64,000 nt of DNA from Flagellimonas hadalis (GCF_007785775.2 NZ_VNIK02000001.1:291844-355843), one strand, 5' to 3'; numbered from the stretch's first letter, positions 8,586-17,952 are shown. The notes: generated by a model from the letters alone, not told the origin. Program-made: numbers and translations.

Positions 8586-9645
8586 CATCCATCCCGATTT
8601 CAGGTTCAACGGGAGTCCCCTGGTTTTTGGGGATCTGCTCGAAATGGGTCATGGTCTGACAAAGGAAGGAGCCCCGTTTGAAGTCCCATTGGGCGAGTTT
8701 TTAGTGGACTGGGCATCGGATAAACCTACTTTGGAAGTCAATACTTCAGGCTCAACAGGAAAACCCAAAAAGATTGTCCTCAAAAAAGAACACATGGTCA
8801 ATTCGGCCTTGGCCACAGCGGCCTATTTTCAATTGCGTCCGAAACAGACCGCCCTGTTATGCCTTCCTTCCACAGGCATTGCCGGAAAGATGATGCTTGT
8901 CCGCGCCATGGTGCTCGGCCTGCATTTGGATGTGGTGGAACCCTCGTCCACACCGTTGGCCAACAACGGCAAGCGATATGATTTTGTGGCAATGGTGCCC
9001 ATGCAGGCCCAGAAGTCGTTGGACCAATTACATCGGGTGAGCACCTTGATCATTGGCGGGGCCCCTGTCGATCTTACATTAAGAAATCAGTTGGAGCTGC
9101 TTCCCATCAAGGCTTATGAAACGTATGGCATGACCGAGACCATCACCCATATAGCCGTAAAGGAAATTGCCCCAGGGCCGCGAACTTATTTTGAGACTCT
9201 GCCAGACATCGAGATCACTAGCGACAAAAGGGGATGTTTGGTCATCGATGCTCCCAAGATTTCCGAGGAGAAAGTCATCACCAATGATTTGGTGGAACTG
9301 GTCGCAGAAAACAAATTTAAATGGTTGGGACGATACGATTCCATCATCAATTCAGGGGGCATCAAGCTGGTTCCCGAAGTCATTGAAGAAAAATTAGCTG
9401 CCATCTTGAAAGCCCGCTTTTTTGTTGCCGGAATACCTGATGAAACTTTGGGCCAACAATTGGTGCTGGTCGTGGAAGCCGAGCCTGAACCCTTTGAGGA
9501 AAATACCCTTTTGAACCAAATCAAAGGATTGAAAAGTCTCTCCAAATACGAGGTGCCCAAGAAAATTTACTTTGTAAGGGCTTTTTCTGAGACATCCACG
9601 AAAAAGATAGATCGTTCCAAAACGCTGGCAACGATTATTCGCTAA
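8563..9645 (+). CDS. menE: o-Succinylbenzoate-CoA ligase MenE
   Basis: The 360-residue protein is a short ANL-superfamily adenylate-forming enzyme. It carries the phosphate-binding loop NTSGSTGKPKKIVLKK near residue 65, the core motif YETYGMTETITH near 190, the hinge GRYDSIINSGGIKL near 258, and a C-terminal catalytic lysine region STKKIDRSKT. MenE activates o-succinylbenzoate with CoA and ATP. It is shorter than the E. coli enzyme (about 450 residues) but typical for flavobacteria. The ATG at 8563 is preferred over the TTG at 8548; both lie inside the CPBP gene. It is the last menaquinone gene in the window; menB is not present here. Confidence 0.92.
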   Translation: MENPIWHNIHPDFRFNGSPLVFGDLLEMGHGLTKEGAPFEVPLGEFLVDWASDKPTLEVNTSGSTGKPKKIVLKKEHMVNSALATAAYFQLRPKQTALLCLPSTGIAGKMMLVRAMVLGLHLDVVEPSSTPLANNGKRYDFVAMVPMQAQKSLDQLHRVSTLIIGGAPVDLTLRNQLELLPIKAYETYGMTETITHIAVKEIAPGPRTYFETLPDIEITSDKRGCLVIDAPKISEEKVITNDLVELVAENKFKWLGRYDSIINSGGIKLVPEVIEEKLAAILKARFFVAGIPDETLGQQLVLVVEAEPEPFEENTLLNQIKGLKSLSKYEVPKKIYFVRAFSETSTKKIDRSKTLATIIR

Positions 9646-9756
9646 ACTCACCCAAAAGTTGCGTTCACGTTACAATCGTTGGGGGTAACTCATTCTGGAT
9701 TTTCCCTTATGGTTTTTCATGATAGGTTAGTGGTAAATCTAAAAACCGTCTCAATT

Positions 9757-11205
9757 ATGAAAAATCAAGTTTTACTTTTTCTGCTGGCGTTTTGCCTACA
9801 GGTCACCGCACAAGAGCATCTGGTTTCAGGTGTGGTGACTGATGCTACCAATACCCCGATTCCCGGAGTGAATGTGACCGTGAAAGGAACCTCAAAAGGA
9901 ACTACAACCAATTTTGATGGTGAGTACAGTATTGTGGCCCAAAAAGACCAGACATTGGTTTTTTCCTTCATCGGTTTCAAAACCTTGGAAGTAAAGATTG
10001 GGGAGAGCAAAACAGTCGATGTACAAATGGAAGAGAGCCACGAAGTATTGGAAGAAGTCGTGATTATGGGCTATGGCACGAAAAAAAGCGAAAGATCATT
10101 AAGTTATGCTGTTTCAGATGTGGTGGAAGGAAAAGTTGCGGGGGTGTCCGTTACAAGAGGAGGAGACCCAAAAGGATATGGAAATTATAGGTCGGGAACC
10201 TTGACGGCCGGGGAGATCAACGATATTGAAAATTTTGATGAATGGCAGGATATCATCCGCGAAAAAGAATTTCAAAAAATCAAGAAGGATTGGGGCTTTT
10301 ACCTTGAAAATAAATTGATTGTCACCGTAAAGGATAAAAATGGAAATGGTATCAACAATGCCAAGGTTTCCTTGTACTCCGCAAATGAGCTAGCAAACAC
10401 CCCTGAAATGACCGCAAAAACAGATGTGTTTGGCAAAAGCATATTGTTCAAGGACGCTAAATGCAATGACAACAGTGATTATTACTATGTTCAGGTAATT
10501 CACAATGACAAACTGTTCGGAAAAAAGATAAAGTCCAATGTCAAGAAAGTAGACTTTTCAACAGAGGATTTGTCCTCCTGCAACAATTTGGATATTATGT
10601 TCACCATTGATGCAACTGGTTCCATGGGGGATGAAATGGAATATCTGAAGGAAGAACTGAGGGACATTATTGGTAGAATTGACAATAATGTTGGTGAAAA
10701 AAGGATTGCGATGACCTTTTACAGGGATGAAGGTGATGAGTATGTTGTAAAGGATTTTGATTTTACCTCTAACTTGAATGAAGCCCAGATCAATTTAAAC
10801 AAACAATATGCCAGTGGAGGCGGGGATTATGAAGAAGCCGTGGAAAAGGCGCTGAAAATGGCCATGTCCAAGTCTTGGAATGAAAATGCCCGTGCACGAT
10901 TGATGTTTTTGCTTTTGGACGCTCCGCCACATTTGACGGAAGAAAACATTGAAACCATACATCAACAAATAAAAATAGCACAGAAAGACGGTATCAAAAT
11001 AATCCCTGTGGTGGCAAGCGGTGCAGACAAAACCGTTGAAATGCTAATGAGGTTTTTCAGCATCTCAACCAATGGAACCTATGTTTTTCTGACGGATGAT
11101 AGTGGTGTGGGAAACCCTCACCTCAAACCCACAACATCCAAGTATGAGGTTGAAAAGCTAAACGACCTGATTGTGCGGTTGATAAAAAAATATGCAAATG
11201 TGTGA
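9757..11205 (+). CDS. Secreted vWA-domain protein with SusC-like N-terminus
   Basis: The 482-residue protein starts with a signal peptide (cleavage after VTA, about residue 18), followed by a carboxypeptidase-regulatory-like beta-sandwich (about 22-105) and a segment EEVVIMGYGTKKSE (about 108-121) that copies the TonB-box and plug start of SusC-type receptors. The plug then stops and no barrel follows. A second Ig-like domain (about 200-270) precedes a von Willebrand A domain (about 280-475). This has a MIDAS-type DATGSM at residues 285-290 and LLLDAPPH near 388. The ATG at 9757 is chosen because the signal peptide begins there. vWA proteins bind proteins through a metal; the target here is unknown. 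Confidence 0.8.
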   Translation: MKNQVLLFLLAFCLQVTAQEHLVSGVVTDATNTPIPGVNVTVKGTSKGTTTNFDGEYSIVAQKDQTLVFSFIGFKTLEVKIGESKTVDVQMEESHEVLEEVVIMGYGTKKSERSLSYAVSDVVEGKVAGVSVTRGGDPKGYGNYRSGTLTAGEINDIENFDEWQDIIREKEFQKIKKDWGFYLENKLIVTVKDKNGNGINNAKVSLYSANELANTPEMTAKTDVFGKSILFKDAKCNDNSDYYYVQVIHNDKLFGKKIKSNVKKVDFSTEDLSSCNNLDIMFTIDATGSMGDEMEYLKEELRDIIGRIDNNVGEKRIAMTFYRDEGDEYVVKDFDFTSNLNEAQINLNKQYASGGGDYEEAVEKALKMAMSKSWNENARARLMFLLLDAPPHLTEENIETIHQQIKIAQKDGIKIIPVVASGADKTVEMLMRFFSISTNGTYVFLTDDSGVGNPHLKPTTSKYEVEKLNDLIVRLIKKYANV

Positions 11206-11209
11206 TATA

Positions 11210-11232
11210 AAGTGCCTCAGGGCACTTTTTTT
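11210..11232 (+). terminator. Rho-independent terminator after vWA gene
   Basis: AAGTGCC at 11210-11216 pairs with GGCACTT at 11221-11227 around a four-base loop, followed by a T run. Confidence 0.88.
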
Positions 11233-11271
11233 ATGTCTGCCAAAAGCTGTATTTTCAGCTAAAAATCAACC

Positions 11272-12618
11272 ATGCGAAAAACCATTCAACTCATTCTGTT
11301 AGTGTTGCCTACTATTATGTTGTCCCAACAAATTCTTCCCGAAGTGGAGCGTGCCAGGGTAGTGGATGAAATCCTGGAAGAACGTTTCAACCATTTGCTC
11401 CCAGAGTTGATGGACAGTACCGGCATCGATATGTGGATCGTCATTTCCAGGGAATACAATGAAGACCCAGTCATACGCACCATGCTGCCCGCCACATGGT
11501 TGAACGCCAGACGAAGGACCATCCTTCTTTTTTACCGCAACACGGCAACGAATACCATTGATAAGTTGGCCGTGGCCCGTTATGATGTAGGCAAGAGTAT
11601 CCGTTCTGCTTGGGATAAGGAAAAGGAACCTGACCAATGGAAAAGGTTGATGCAATTGATAGAAGAGCGCAACCCGAAGAAAATCGGCCTTAATTTTTCA
11701 AAGGACCATAACATTGCCGATGGTTTGGACAAAACGGATTATGATGAATTCATGGCCAATCTTCCCAAAAAATTCCATTCCAAAGTGGTATCAGCAGAGC
11801 AGTTGGCCGTACGTTGGATAGAAACCCGGACCCCAAGGGAAATGGTCATTTATAACCAGTTGGTGGACATTACCCACGACATTATTGCCGAAGCGTTTTC
11901 TGAAAAAGTCATCACACCGGGGATTACCACTACCACAGAGGTAGAATGGTGGATGCGTCAAAAAGTGACCGATCTAGGCCTGGAAACCTGGTTCCATCCC
12001 ACAGTGGATATCCAAAGGACAAGTGAGGAATTGGTCAGCCATCTCTATTCATTTTCTGGGAGGCCGGACAATATGGTGATCCAACCGGGAGACTTGCTGC
12101 ATTGTGATTTTGGAATCACTTACCTACGGCTCAACACCGATTGCCAGGAATTGGCCTACGTGCTCAAGCCAGAGGAAAAGGAAGCCCCTTCTTTTTTGGT
12201 GAATGCCTTGAAGGACGGCAATAGAGTGCAAGATTTTTTGACCCAGAACATGGTCGAAGGGAAAGTGGGGAACGCTATTTTGGCCAAAGCATTGCAAGAA
12301 GCAAAGGATGCAGGGCTTCGCCCTTCCATTTATACCCATCCCTTGGGAACTTATGGCCACTCCGCAGGAACAACCATCGGAATGTGGGACGCACAAGGGG
12401 GCGTCATGAAGGATGATGGGGAGAATTATCCCCTCAACCCGAACACTGTGTACGCCATAGAACTCAATACCACGGTCCACATCCCCGAATGGAAGCGCGA
12501 TATCCGCATCATGCTGGAAGAAGCAGGTTTCTTTGGTGAGGACGGGTTCCGCTATGTAAATGGACGACAAAGCGAATTGCTATTGATCCCCCGACCCAAA
12601 CCGCAATTGGGCAATTAA
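11272..12618 (+). CDS. Secreted M24-family aminopeptidase (Xaa-Pro type)
   Basis: The 448-residue protein has a signal peptide (about residues 1-18), a creatinase-like N-terminal domain and a C-terminal pita-bread M24 metallopeptidase domain. The five metal ligands are visible: D in HCDFGITY, D in LNTDCQE, H in THPLGTYGHSAG, E in AIELNTTV and E in MLEEAGFF. M24 enzymes of this type remove N-terminal residues ahead of proline. A periplasmic or outer-membrane location is inferred from the signal peptide. It stands between a terminator and a convergent carboxylase gene, with only six bases between the two stop codons. Confidence 0.88.
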   Translation: MRKTIQLILLVLPTIMLSQQILPEVERARVVDEILEERFNHLLPELMDSTGIDMWIVISREYNEDPVIRTMLPATWLNARRRTILLFYRNTATNTIDKLAVARYDVGKSIRSAWDKEKEPDQWKRLMQLIEERNPKKIGLNFSKDHNIADGLDKTDYDEFMANLPKKFHSKVVSAEQLAVRWIETRTPREMVIYNQLVDITHDIIAEAFSEKVITPGITTTTEVEWWMRQKVTDLGLETWFHPTVDIQRTSEELVSHLYSFSGRPDNMVIQPGDLLHCDFGITYLRLNTDCQELAYVLKPEEKEAPSFLVNALKDGNRVQDFLTQNMVEGKVGNAILAKALQEAKDAGLRPSIYTHPLGTYGHSAGTTIGMWDAQGGVMKDDGENYPLNPNTVYAIELNTTVHIPEWKRDIRIMLEEAGFFGEDGFRYVNGRQSELLLIPRPKPQLGN

Positions 12619-12624
12619 GCTAGA

Positions 12625-14253
12625 TCAGACCTGCAACACGCCCAAATTGAATTGTTTCTCAATGGGTGCATGGTTGGCCGCTTCGATTCCCATGGAAATC
12701 CATTTTCGGGTGTCCAAAGGGTCTATGATGGCATCCGTCCACAATCGGGATGCGGCATAATAGGGTGAAATTTGGTCATCATACCGTTGTTTGATCTTGT
12801 CAAAAAGGGCTTTTTCCTTTTCTGGATCTAAAGGCTCCCCATTTTTCTCCAAACTGGCCTTCTCTATTTGCATCAGTACTTTTGCTGCGGAATTACCACT
12901 CATTACAGCAAGTTCCGCACTGGGCCAGGCCACGATCAACCGAGGATCATATGCTTTTCCGCACATGGCATAGTTCCCGGCGCCATAGCTGTTGCCGATC
13001 ACGATGGTAAATTTGGGCACCACGGAATTACTCACGGCATTCACCATTTTTGCGCCATCCTTGATGATGCCGCCATGTTCACTTTTGCTGCCCACCATAA
13101 AACCGGTGACATCCTGAAGGAATACCAACGGGATTTTCTTTTGGTTGCAATTGGCAATAAATCGAGTGGCCTTGTCCGCAGAATCGGAATAGATGACCCC
13201 GCCAAACTGCATTTCGCCCTGTTTTGTTTTGACTACCTTTCGTTGGTTCGCCACAATGCCCACGGCCCAGCCATCGATGCGGGCATATCCGGTCAAAATG
13301 GTCTTGCCATAGCCTTCCTTATATTGTTCAAAGTCGGAATCGTCCACCAGTCGCTTGATGATTTCCAACATATCGTATTGGTCACTTCGCGAAGAGGGCA
13401 AGATTCCATAGATGTCCTCTGGGCTTTCCAAAGGCTTTTTGGCCTCTACACGATTGAAACCCGCCTTTTCAAAATCCCCGATCTTGCTGACAATGTTCTT
13501 GATCTTATCGAGGGCATCCTTATCGTCCTTGGCCTTGTAATCGGTAACACCACTGATTTCGGAATGTGTCGTGGCACCGCCTAAAGTTTCATTGTCAATA
13601 CTTTCGCCAATGGCCGCCTTCACCAGATAACTTCCTGCCAAGAAAATACTTCCCGTTTTATCCACGATCAAGGCTTCGTCGCTCATAATGGGCAAATAGG
13701 CCCCACCGGCGACACAACTCCCCATGACCGCAGAAATTTGGGTAATGCCCATGCTGCTCATCACCGCATTGTTCCTAAAAATGCGCCCAAAATGTTCCTT
13801 ATCTGGAAATATTTCATCCTGCATGGGCAGGTAAACCCCAGCACTGTCCACCAAATAGATGATGGGCAACCTGTTCTCAATAGAAATTTCCTGTGCCCTG
13901 AGGTTTTTCTTTCCTGTGATGGGGAACCAAGCTCCAGCTTTTACAGTGGCATCGTTGGCCACCACTACACATTGTTTGCCCTTCACATAGCCAATCTTCA
14001 CCACAACCCCTCCGGAAGGGCAACCACCGTGCTCTACATACATGCCATCACCAGCAAAGGCGCCTATTTCAATGGAAGCAGAATTCTTGTCCAACAAATA
14101 TTCGATACGCTCCCTGGCCGACATTTTACCTTGGGCATGCAGTTTTTCAATCCGCTTTTTGCCGCCACCGAGTTTCACCTCGGCAAGTCTTCTTCGTAAA
14201 TCGGAGAGTTTTAGTTTATTATGGTCTTCGTTTTTATTGAAGGTAAGGTCCAT
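12625..14253 (-). CDS. Acyl-CoA carboxylase beta subunit (methylcrotonyl-CoA type)
   Basis: The 542-residue protein has both crotonase-like halves of biotin-dependent carboxyltransferases. The N-terminal half carries KMSARERIEYLLDK, DSAGVYLPMQDEIFPDKEHF and GSCVAGGAYLPIMSDE. The EIFPDKEHFGRIF segment is typical of methylcrotonyl-CoA and related carboxylases rather than propionyl-CoA carboxylase. The C-terminal half has QDVTGFMVG and GNSYGAGNYAMCGKAYDPR. It transfers carboxyl from biotin to an acyl-CoA, probably in leucine or odd-chain acyl breakdown. No alpha (biotin carboxylase) subunit is adjacent in this window, so the partner must be encoded elsewhere and substrate specificity is uncertain. 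Confidence 0.9.
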   Translation of the reverse strand: MDLTFNKNEDHNKLKLSDLRRRLAEVKLGGGKKRIEKLHAQGKMSARERIEYLLDKNSASIEIGAFAGDGMYVEHGGCPSGGVVVKIGYVKGKQCVVVANDATVKAGAWFPITGKKNLRAQEISIENRLPIIYLVDSAGVYLPMQDEIFPDKEHFGRIFRNNAVMSSMGITQISAVMGSCVAGGAYLPIMSDEALIVDKTGSIFLAGSYLVKAAIGESIDNETLGGATTHSEISGVTDYKAKDDKDALDKIKNIVSKIGDFEKAGFNRVEAKKPLESPEDIYGILPSSRSDQYDMLEIIKRLVDDSDFEQYKEGYGKTILTGYARIDGWAVGIVANQRKVVKTKQGEMQFGGVIYSDSADKATRFIANCNQKKIPLVFLQDVTGFMVGSKSEHGGIIKDGAKMVNAVSNSVVPKFTIVIGNSYGAGNYAMCGKAYDPRLIVAWPSAELAVMSGNSAAKVLMQIEKASLEKNGEPLDPEKEKALFDKIKQRYDDQISPYYAASRLWTDAIIDPLDTRKWISMGIEAANHAPIEKQFNLGVLQV

Positions 14254-14301
14254 TTTTGTCCAAATTCGTTTAGTCGGCTAAAGATAAGGAGTTATAATCA
14301 T

Positions 14302-14309
14302 TACTTTTG
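14302..14309 (+). promoter_or_regulatory. -7 promoter box (TACTTTTG) close to start codon
   Basis: TACTTTTG fits TAnnTTTG exactly and ends seven bases before the ATG at 14316. Transcription from it would begin within about two bases of the start codon. Confidence 0.5.
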
Positions 14310-14315
14310 GGATAT

Positions 14316-15299
14316 ATGGAAAGCAAAATCAGATGGGGCGTTGTTGGCCCGGGAAAAATAGCAAGGAAATTTGCATCGGACCTGCAATTGGTTGAAGATG
14401 CCATACTCTCAGGAGTTGGGTCGAGAAATTTACAAAGGGCAAAGGAGTTTGCCGATGAATTTGAGGTGCCACACGTTTTTGACAGTTATGAGGAATTGTT
14501 TCAATCTCCTGAAGTAGATGTGCTTTATATTGCCACGCCACATAATTTTCATAAAGATTTGGCCATAATGGCCATGGAACACGAGAAACATATTCTGTGT
14601 GAAAAGCCATTGGGGATAAGTAGAGCAGAAGTGCAAGAGATGGTGGAAGCTTCTAAACGAAACAATGTTTTCTTGATGGAGGCCTTGTGGTCTCGCTTTA
14701 ATCCTACCATCCAGAAGGTAAAGCAGATGATTGATGATGGTGAACTGGGCAAGCTTTGCTACCTACACGCAGATTTCGCCTTTTATGCCTTGGACAGGGA
14801 TGAAAGTTCCAGAATTTGGAATCTAGATCTAGCTTCAAGTTCTTTACTGGACATCGGAATCTATCCCATTTTTCTTTCCTATTTATTATTGGGAATGCCG
14901 AAGAAGATTTTGGCCACTTCCAATTTTCATCCCAACGGAACGGAACTACAGACCAGTATGATTTTTGATTACGACGAGGCACACGCGGTATTATATTCTG
15001 GATTGACCAGTCGGTCTAGCATGATTGCCGAAATTTCTTGTACCGAAGGAGAGTTGCTTTTAAATTCCAGATGGCACGAAGCAGATGGGTACAGACTGTC
15101 CAAAGATGGGGACGAAGAAGAATTTCCAATGCCATTGACCGGGATTGGTTACTATTATGAAATCTTGGAAGTGAACAAATGTCTCAAGGCCAAACAGATT
15201 GAAAGTAAGCTCTGGTCGCATCAAAATAGCCTCGATTTATTGGAATTACTCGACACTGTGCGTGAAAAATGTGGAATTACCTTTCCTTTTGAAACATAA
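14316..15299 (+). CDS. Gfo/Idh/MocA-family oxidoreductase
   Basis: This 327-residue protein has an N-terminal Rossmann fold with the nucleotide-binding loop GVVGPGKIARKFA (residues about 9-21), the conserved EKPLG motif near residue 95 and a C-terminal alpha/beta substrate domain containing DIGIYPIFLS. These features define NAD(P)-dependent Gfo/Idh/MocA dehydrogenases, which act on sugars, inositols or dihydrodiols. Its similarity pattern resembles the dihydrodiol dehydrogenase-like branch, but the substrate cannot be told from sequence. The ATG at 14316 is used; a TTG three codons upstream lies within the promoter box. It is divergent from the carboxylase gene. Confidence 0.9.
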   Translation: MESKIRWGVVGPGKIARKFASDLQLVEDAILSGVGSRNLQRAKEFADEFEVPHVFDSYEELFQSPEVDVLYIATPHNFHKDLAIMAMEHEKHILCEKPLGISRAEVQEMVEASKRNNVFLMEALWSRFNPTIQKVKQMIDDGELGKLCYLHADFAFYALDRDESSRIWNLDLASSSLLDIGIYPIFLSYLLLGMPKKILATSNFHPNGTELQTSMIFDYDEAHAVLYSGLTSRSSMIAEISCTEGELLLNSRWHEADGYRLSKDGDEEEFPMPLTGIGYYYEILEVNKCLKAKQIESKLWSHQNSLDLLELLDTVREKCGITFPFET

Positions 15300-15365
15300 T
15301 CCAAGGCTTAGTCTTTGCATTATTTCATTTTTTACGATATTTGGGCTTCTTCAGAACAATTACTA

Positions 15366-15548
15366 ATGGGAATGAACAAGAACACGGTGCTCGCTTGGGC
15401 CACATGGATCATGATTTTTGTAGGACTGGGAATGATTGCACTGGGTGCCTTCAAATATGATGAGGTTGCCGGATATGGCTTCGGAGCGGTAGGTATCGGT
15501 TTTTTTGCCATCGCATGGGTATTCAATGCCCTCAAGGGTCGTGTGTGA
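15366..15548 (+). CDS. Small membrane protein (CAL67264-like)
   Basis: The 60-residue protein has two hydrophobic helices, about residues 8-25 (VLAWATWIMIFVGLGMIALG) and 35-52 (YGFGAVGIGFFAIAWVFN), joined by a short KYDE loop, and a basic tail KGRV. It resembles a short flavobacterial family annotated from Gramella as CAL67264. No function is known. The frame is open back to 15315, but the hydrophilic start MGMNKN at 15366 is more natural. It sits 34 bases upstream of ettA on the same strand and could share its transcript. Confidence 0.75.
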   Translation: MGMNKNTVLAWATWIMIFVGLGMIALGAFKYDEVAGYGFGAVGIGFFAIAWVFNALKGRV

Positions 15549-15582
15549 CCTCTGTTTTCACTAATAATTAAAAATACAGCCA

Positions 15583-17274
15583 ATGTCAGACGATAAAAAG
15601 GTCATTTTTTCAATGTCCGGGGTCACCAAGACCTATAAAACGGCCAATACACCAGTACTCAAAAATATATACCTGAGCTTTTTCTACGGAGCCAAAATTG
15701 GGATCTTGGGTCTCAATGGTTCCGGTAAATCCACTTTGCTCAAGATCATTGCCGGGGTGGACAAAAACTATCAGGGCGATGTGGTCTTCTCCCCAGGATA
15801 TACTGTGGGCTATTTGGAGCAAGAGCCACAGTTGGATGAGAACAAGACCGTTCTCGAAGTGGTCAAGGAAGGTGTGGCAGACACCGTTGCCATTTTGGAC
15901 GAGTACAATAAGATCAATGATATGTTCGGTCTGCCCGAGGTCTATGAGGACCCGGACAAGATGCAAAAACTGATGGACAAGCAGGCTGCGCTCCAAGATC
16001 AGATCGATGCTTCCAACGCTTGGGAACTTGACACCAAGTTGGAAATAGCGATGGATGCGCTTCGTACCCCCGAATCTGACAAGAAAATCGGTGTTCTGTC
16101 CGGAGGGGAAAGAAGAAGGGTGGCCCTATGCCGCTTGCTGTTGCAGGAACCTGATGTTCTTCTGTTGGACGAGCCCACCAACCACTTGGATGCAGAATCC
16201 GTGCATTGGTTGGAGCACCACTTGGCACAATATAAAGGAACGGTGATCGCCGTGACCCACGACCGTTACTTTTTGGACAATGTGGCCGGATGGATCTTGG
16301 AGTTGGACAGGGGAGAGGGCATTCCATGGAAAGGAAACTATTCGGGCTGGTTGGATCAAAAGGCCAAGCGTTTGGCACAAGAGAACAAGCAAGCTTCCAA
16401 ACGTCAAAAAACCTTGGAACGCGAGCTGGAATGGGTCAGACAAGGGGCCAAGGGAAGGCAGGCCAAGCAAAAGGCCCGTTTGAGCAACTATGACAAATTG
16501 CTCAGCCAGGACCAAAAACAAGTAGAGGAGAAGTTGGAAATCTATATCCCCAACGGACCAAGATTGGGCACCAATGTGATTGAAGCCAAGGGAGTAAGCA
16601 AAGCTTATGGCGATAAGTTGCTCTATGAAGACCTGAACTTTAAACTGCCCCAAGCGGGCATTGTGGGAATTATTGGCCCGAATGGTGCCGGTAAGACCAC
16701 CATTTTTAGGATGATCATGGGAGAGGAAACACCTGATAAGGGAGAGTTCATCGTCGGCGATACTGCCAAGCTGGCCTATGTGGACCAGAGCCATTCCAAC
16801 ATTGACCCGGAGAAATCCATCTGGGAAAATTTCAGTGACGGACAGGAATTGGTGATGATGGGAGGGAAGCAGGTGAATTCCAGGGCCTATCTCAGCCGTT
16901 TCAATTTTTCTGGAAGTGAACAGAACAAGAAGGTGAACATGCTTTCAGGAGGGGAAAGAAACCGACTCCATTTGGCGATGACCTTGAAAGAGGAAGGAAA
17001 CGTATTGCTTCTGGATGAGCCTACCAACGACCTTGATGTGAACACACTTCGGGCTTTGGAAGAAGGTCTGGAGAATTTTGCGGGTTGTGCGGTGATCATC
17101 TCCCACGATAGATGGTTCCTGGATAGGATCTGTACGCATATCCTTGCCTTCGAAGGCGATTCACAGGTATATTTCTTTGAAGGTTCTTTCTCTGATTATG
17201 AGGAAAACAAAAAGAAACGCTTGGGTGCGGATATTATGCCCAAGCGTATCAAGTACAAAAAACTGACGAGGTAG
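15583..17274 (+). CDS. ettA: Energy-dependent translational throttle protein EttA
   Basis: The 563-residue protein has two ABC ATPase domains with Walker A motifs GLNGSGKST (near residue 43) and GPNGAGKTT (near 365), ABC signatures LSGGERRR and LSGGERNR, and Walker B motifs ending LLLDEPTN twice. Between them is the charged P-site tRNA interaction motif linker (about 245-325), rich in Arg, Lys and Gln. There are no membrane segments, as expected of ABC-F proteins. EttA gates entry of 70S ribosomes into elongation according to the ATP/ADP ratio. Length matches the family (about 555). The call is secure; other ABC-F paralogues lack this exact spacing. Confidence 0.95.
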   Translation: MSDDKKVIFSMSGVTKTYKTANTPVLKNIYLSFFYGAKIGILGLNGSGKSTLLKIIAGVDKNYQGDVVFSPGYTVGYLEQEPQLDENKTVLEVVKEGVADTVAILDEYNKINDMFGLPEVYEDPDKMQKLMDKQAALQDQIDASNAWELDTKLEIAMDALRTPESDKKIGVLSGGERRRVALCRLLLQEPDVLLLDEPTNHLDAESVHWLEHHLAQYKGTVIAVTHDRYFLDNVAGWILELDRGEGIPWKGNYSGWLDQKAKRLAQENKQASKRQKTLERELEWVRQGAKGRQAKQKARLSNYDKLLSQDQKQVEEKLEIYIPNGPRLGTNVIEAKGVSKAYGDKLLYEDLNFKLPQAGIVGIIGPNGAGKTTIFRMIMGEETPDKGEFIVGDTAKLAYVDQSHSNIDPEKSIWENFSDGQELVMMGGKQVNSRAYLSRFNFSGSEQNKKVNMLSGGERNRLHLAMTLKEEGNVLLLDEPTNDLDVNTLRALEEGLENFAGCAVIISHDRWFLDRICTHILAFEGDSQVYFFEGSFSDYEENKKKRLGADIMPKRIKYKKLTR

Positions 17275-17283
17275 AGAAGTTAT

Positions 17284-17952
17284 TTATTCCCCACCCATAT
17301 TTTTCAATCCGGTCTCCAAAAGCTTTTTGGCTTTGTCCAAATAGGCTTTTTGGTGTGCTGAAAGACTATTAGGGTCATTGTTCCCATCTTCGGGGGTTGT
17401 TCCAATGGTCTTGGACAGTTCCACGAGGTTTTGAATGGCCTGTTCTGCGGATTGTAACTTATCGCTGGCGTGCTTTTCAAAGACCTTGATCATTTCGAGT
17501 TCCATGGAATTGGCACCGCCGTTTTCCTGCACTACACTAGGAGTAGCCTCATCATCCACAGCAACTGTGGTGGTTGACACACCTAAAGTGCACTGATCTA
17601 TAAAGGTGATGAGTTCAGTAATCTCGGCCATGCCCTTCTTGGTGAAGAAGCGACCGGCTTCCCAGTCGGCAGGCTCTATGGCCTTGTCCAGAGTTTCCAT
17701 CGCATCGATGGTTTTGTCCTCTGTTTTGGCACAATCACATTCATCCATAAAGGATTTGGCATTTTCCAATGCCTCCCAAGCCCTTTCGGCGTAGTACATC
17801 TGATGCTCGAAATTGGTGGCCGTCATTGCTTTTTTGCAATGGTTGAGGGCATAGGTCACCTTGGAATAAAAATTGTCACATTGGTTGGGGTAAGTAGCCT
17901 GTATGGCCAAAAAGAAGGCCAAAACTACTAGAACACGGGATTTGGGAGCCAT
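17284..17952 (-). CDS. Secreted hypothetical protein, cysteine-containing helical
   Basis: The 222-residue protein begins with a signal peptide (about residues 1-22). The mature part is helical and contains several cysteines (NQCDNF, NHCKKA, DECDCAKTED, DQCTLG) that could form disulfides in the periplasm. A Val/Thr/Asp linker near 145-160 separates two helical regions, and the C-terminus (AYLDKAKKLLETGLKN) is again helical. I do not recognise the family. The ATG at 17952 is preferred over a TTG two codons upstream. It converges with ettA with nine bases between stops. Confidence 0.65.
   Translation of the reverse strand: MAPKSRVLVVLAFFLAIQATYPNQCDNFYSKVTYALNHCKKAMTATNFEHQMYYAERAWEALENAKSFMDECDCAKTEDKTIDAMETLDKAIEPADWEAGRFFTKKGMAEITELITFIDQCTLGVSTTTVAVDDEATPSVVQENGGANSMELEMIKVFEKHASDKLQSAEQAIQNLVELSKTIGTTPEDGNNDPNSLSAHQKAYLDKAKKLLETGLKNMGGE

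Noticed and set aside
12868..13584. 238-codon plus-strand frame inside the carboxylase gene
   Set aside because: It is the antisense shadow of a strongly conserved enzyme and has no family pattern; similar shadows in menC, the metalloprotease (27812-28714) and other genes were also dropped.
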